In this document: piece by piece, positions 5,769 to 5,796 of the stretch
Layout of the letters: the number at the start of each line of letters is the position of its first letter
Position numbering within the stretch: the first letter of the stretch is position 1
Source: Nitrospira defluvii
GTDB taxonomy: Bacteria > Nitrospirota > Nitrospiria > Nitrospirales > Nitrospiraceae
Assembly (NCBI GenBank): GCA_016199015.1
Contig: JACQHN010000334.1
Span: 1 to 5,796, forward strand
Direction: 5' to 3'
DNA: 5,796 bases
Notes under the pieces: generated by a model
Told to the model about the DNA's origin: nothing
Seen by the model: the letters and a program-made list of their open reading frames with translations, nothing else
Databases searched by the model: none
Position numbers and translations under genes: made by a program

Positions 5769-5796
5769 GCGCATCCTGCGGGCTATTCTGACGCCG

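Larger units (their letters stand above)
5594..5779. repeat. MITE-like intergenic repeat with imperfect terminal inverted repeats
   Basis: The ends 5594-5614 and 5759-5779 are inverted copies of a 21-base sequence that begins GCAGGATGCG and continues with an A5 run; they differ at two positions. Together they enclose about 186 bp with no credible gene. The inner sequence beside the left end (about 5613-5650, with gcgttctcgcatcgctcaga) and the outer ends resemble, from memory, a repeat scattered between genes in Nitrospira genomes. I see no target-site duplication and no transposase, so any mobility would depend on enzymes elsewhere. The element may extend a little beyond the ends given, since flanking bases are also palindromic (catcc...ggatg at 5586-5601). 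It separates the gene cluster from whatever lies beyond 5796. Confidence 0.6.

Overview
The window looks like chromosomal DNA from a Gram-negative, GC-rich bacterium. My best guess is Nitrospira or a close relative. The main reason is the right end: the stretch at about 5594-5779 resembles, from memory, a short intergenic repeat that recurs in Nitrospira genomes. The gene set (TonB-dependent receptor, TlpA-type thioredoxin, lipoprotein) fits any diderm bacterium, so the genus is an inference.

All six genes lie on the minus strand and read from right to left. In order of transcription they are: a secreted beta-propeller (BNR/Asp-box) protein with a Cys-rich motif (5551-4261), a TlpA/ResA-like periplasmic thioredoxin (4239-3703), a small membrane protein rich in His and Cys that overlaps the thioredoxin gene by an ATGA junction (3706-3386), a TonB-dependent outer-membrane receptor (3276-931), a 64-residue excisionase-type helix-turn-helix protein (865-671), and the start of an amidohydrolase-like lipoprotein that runs off the left edge (597-1). 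Gaps are 21 bases or less, or an overlap, among the first three genes. They are 109, 65 and 73 bases after that, which suits one transcription unit or two nested ones.

The BNR gene is broken as written. Its start codon, ribosome binding site and signal peptide are in one frame (5551 to about 5478) and the propeller is in another. The two frames meet at a run of nine G (C on the plus strand, 5469-5477). Eight G would restore a 429-residue exported protein with a clean AVWA cleavage site. This is a homopolymer sequencing error, a recent mutation, or a phase-variable on/off switch.

The shared theme is the cell envelope: an outer-membrane importer, a periplasmic redox protein, a His/Cys membrane protein and an exported Cys-bearing propeller. 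Uptake or handling of a metal (copper is a reasonable guess) or a metal chelate would explain the set, but no residue in the window proves the substrate. The region 5552-5796 has no gene. It holds the leader of the BNR gene and a repeat of about 186 bp with imperfect 21-bp terminal inverted repeats and weak terminator-like ends. I see no tRNA, rRNA, CRISPR array, transposase or integrase gene.
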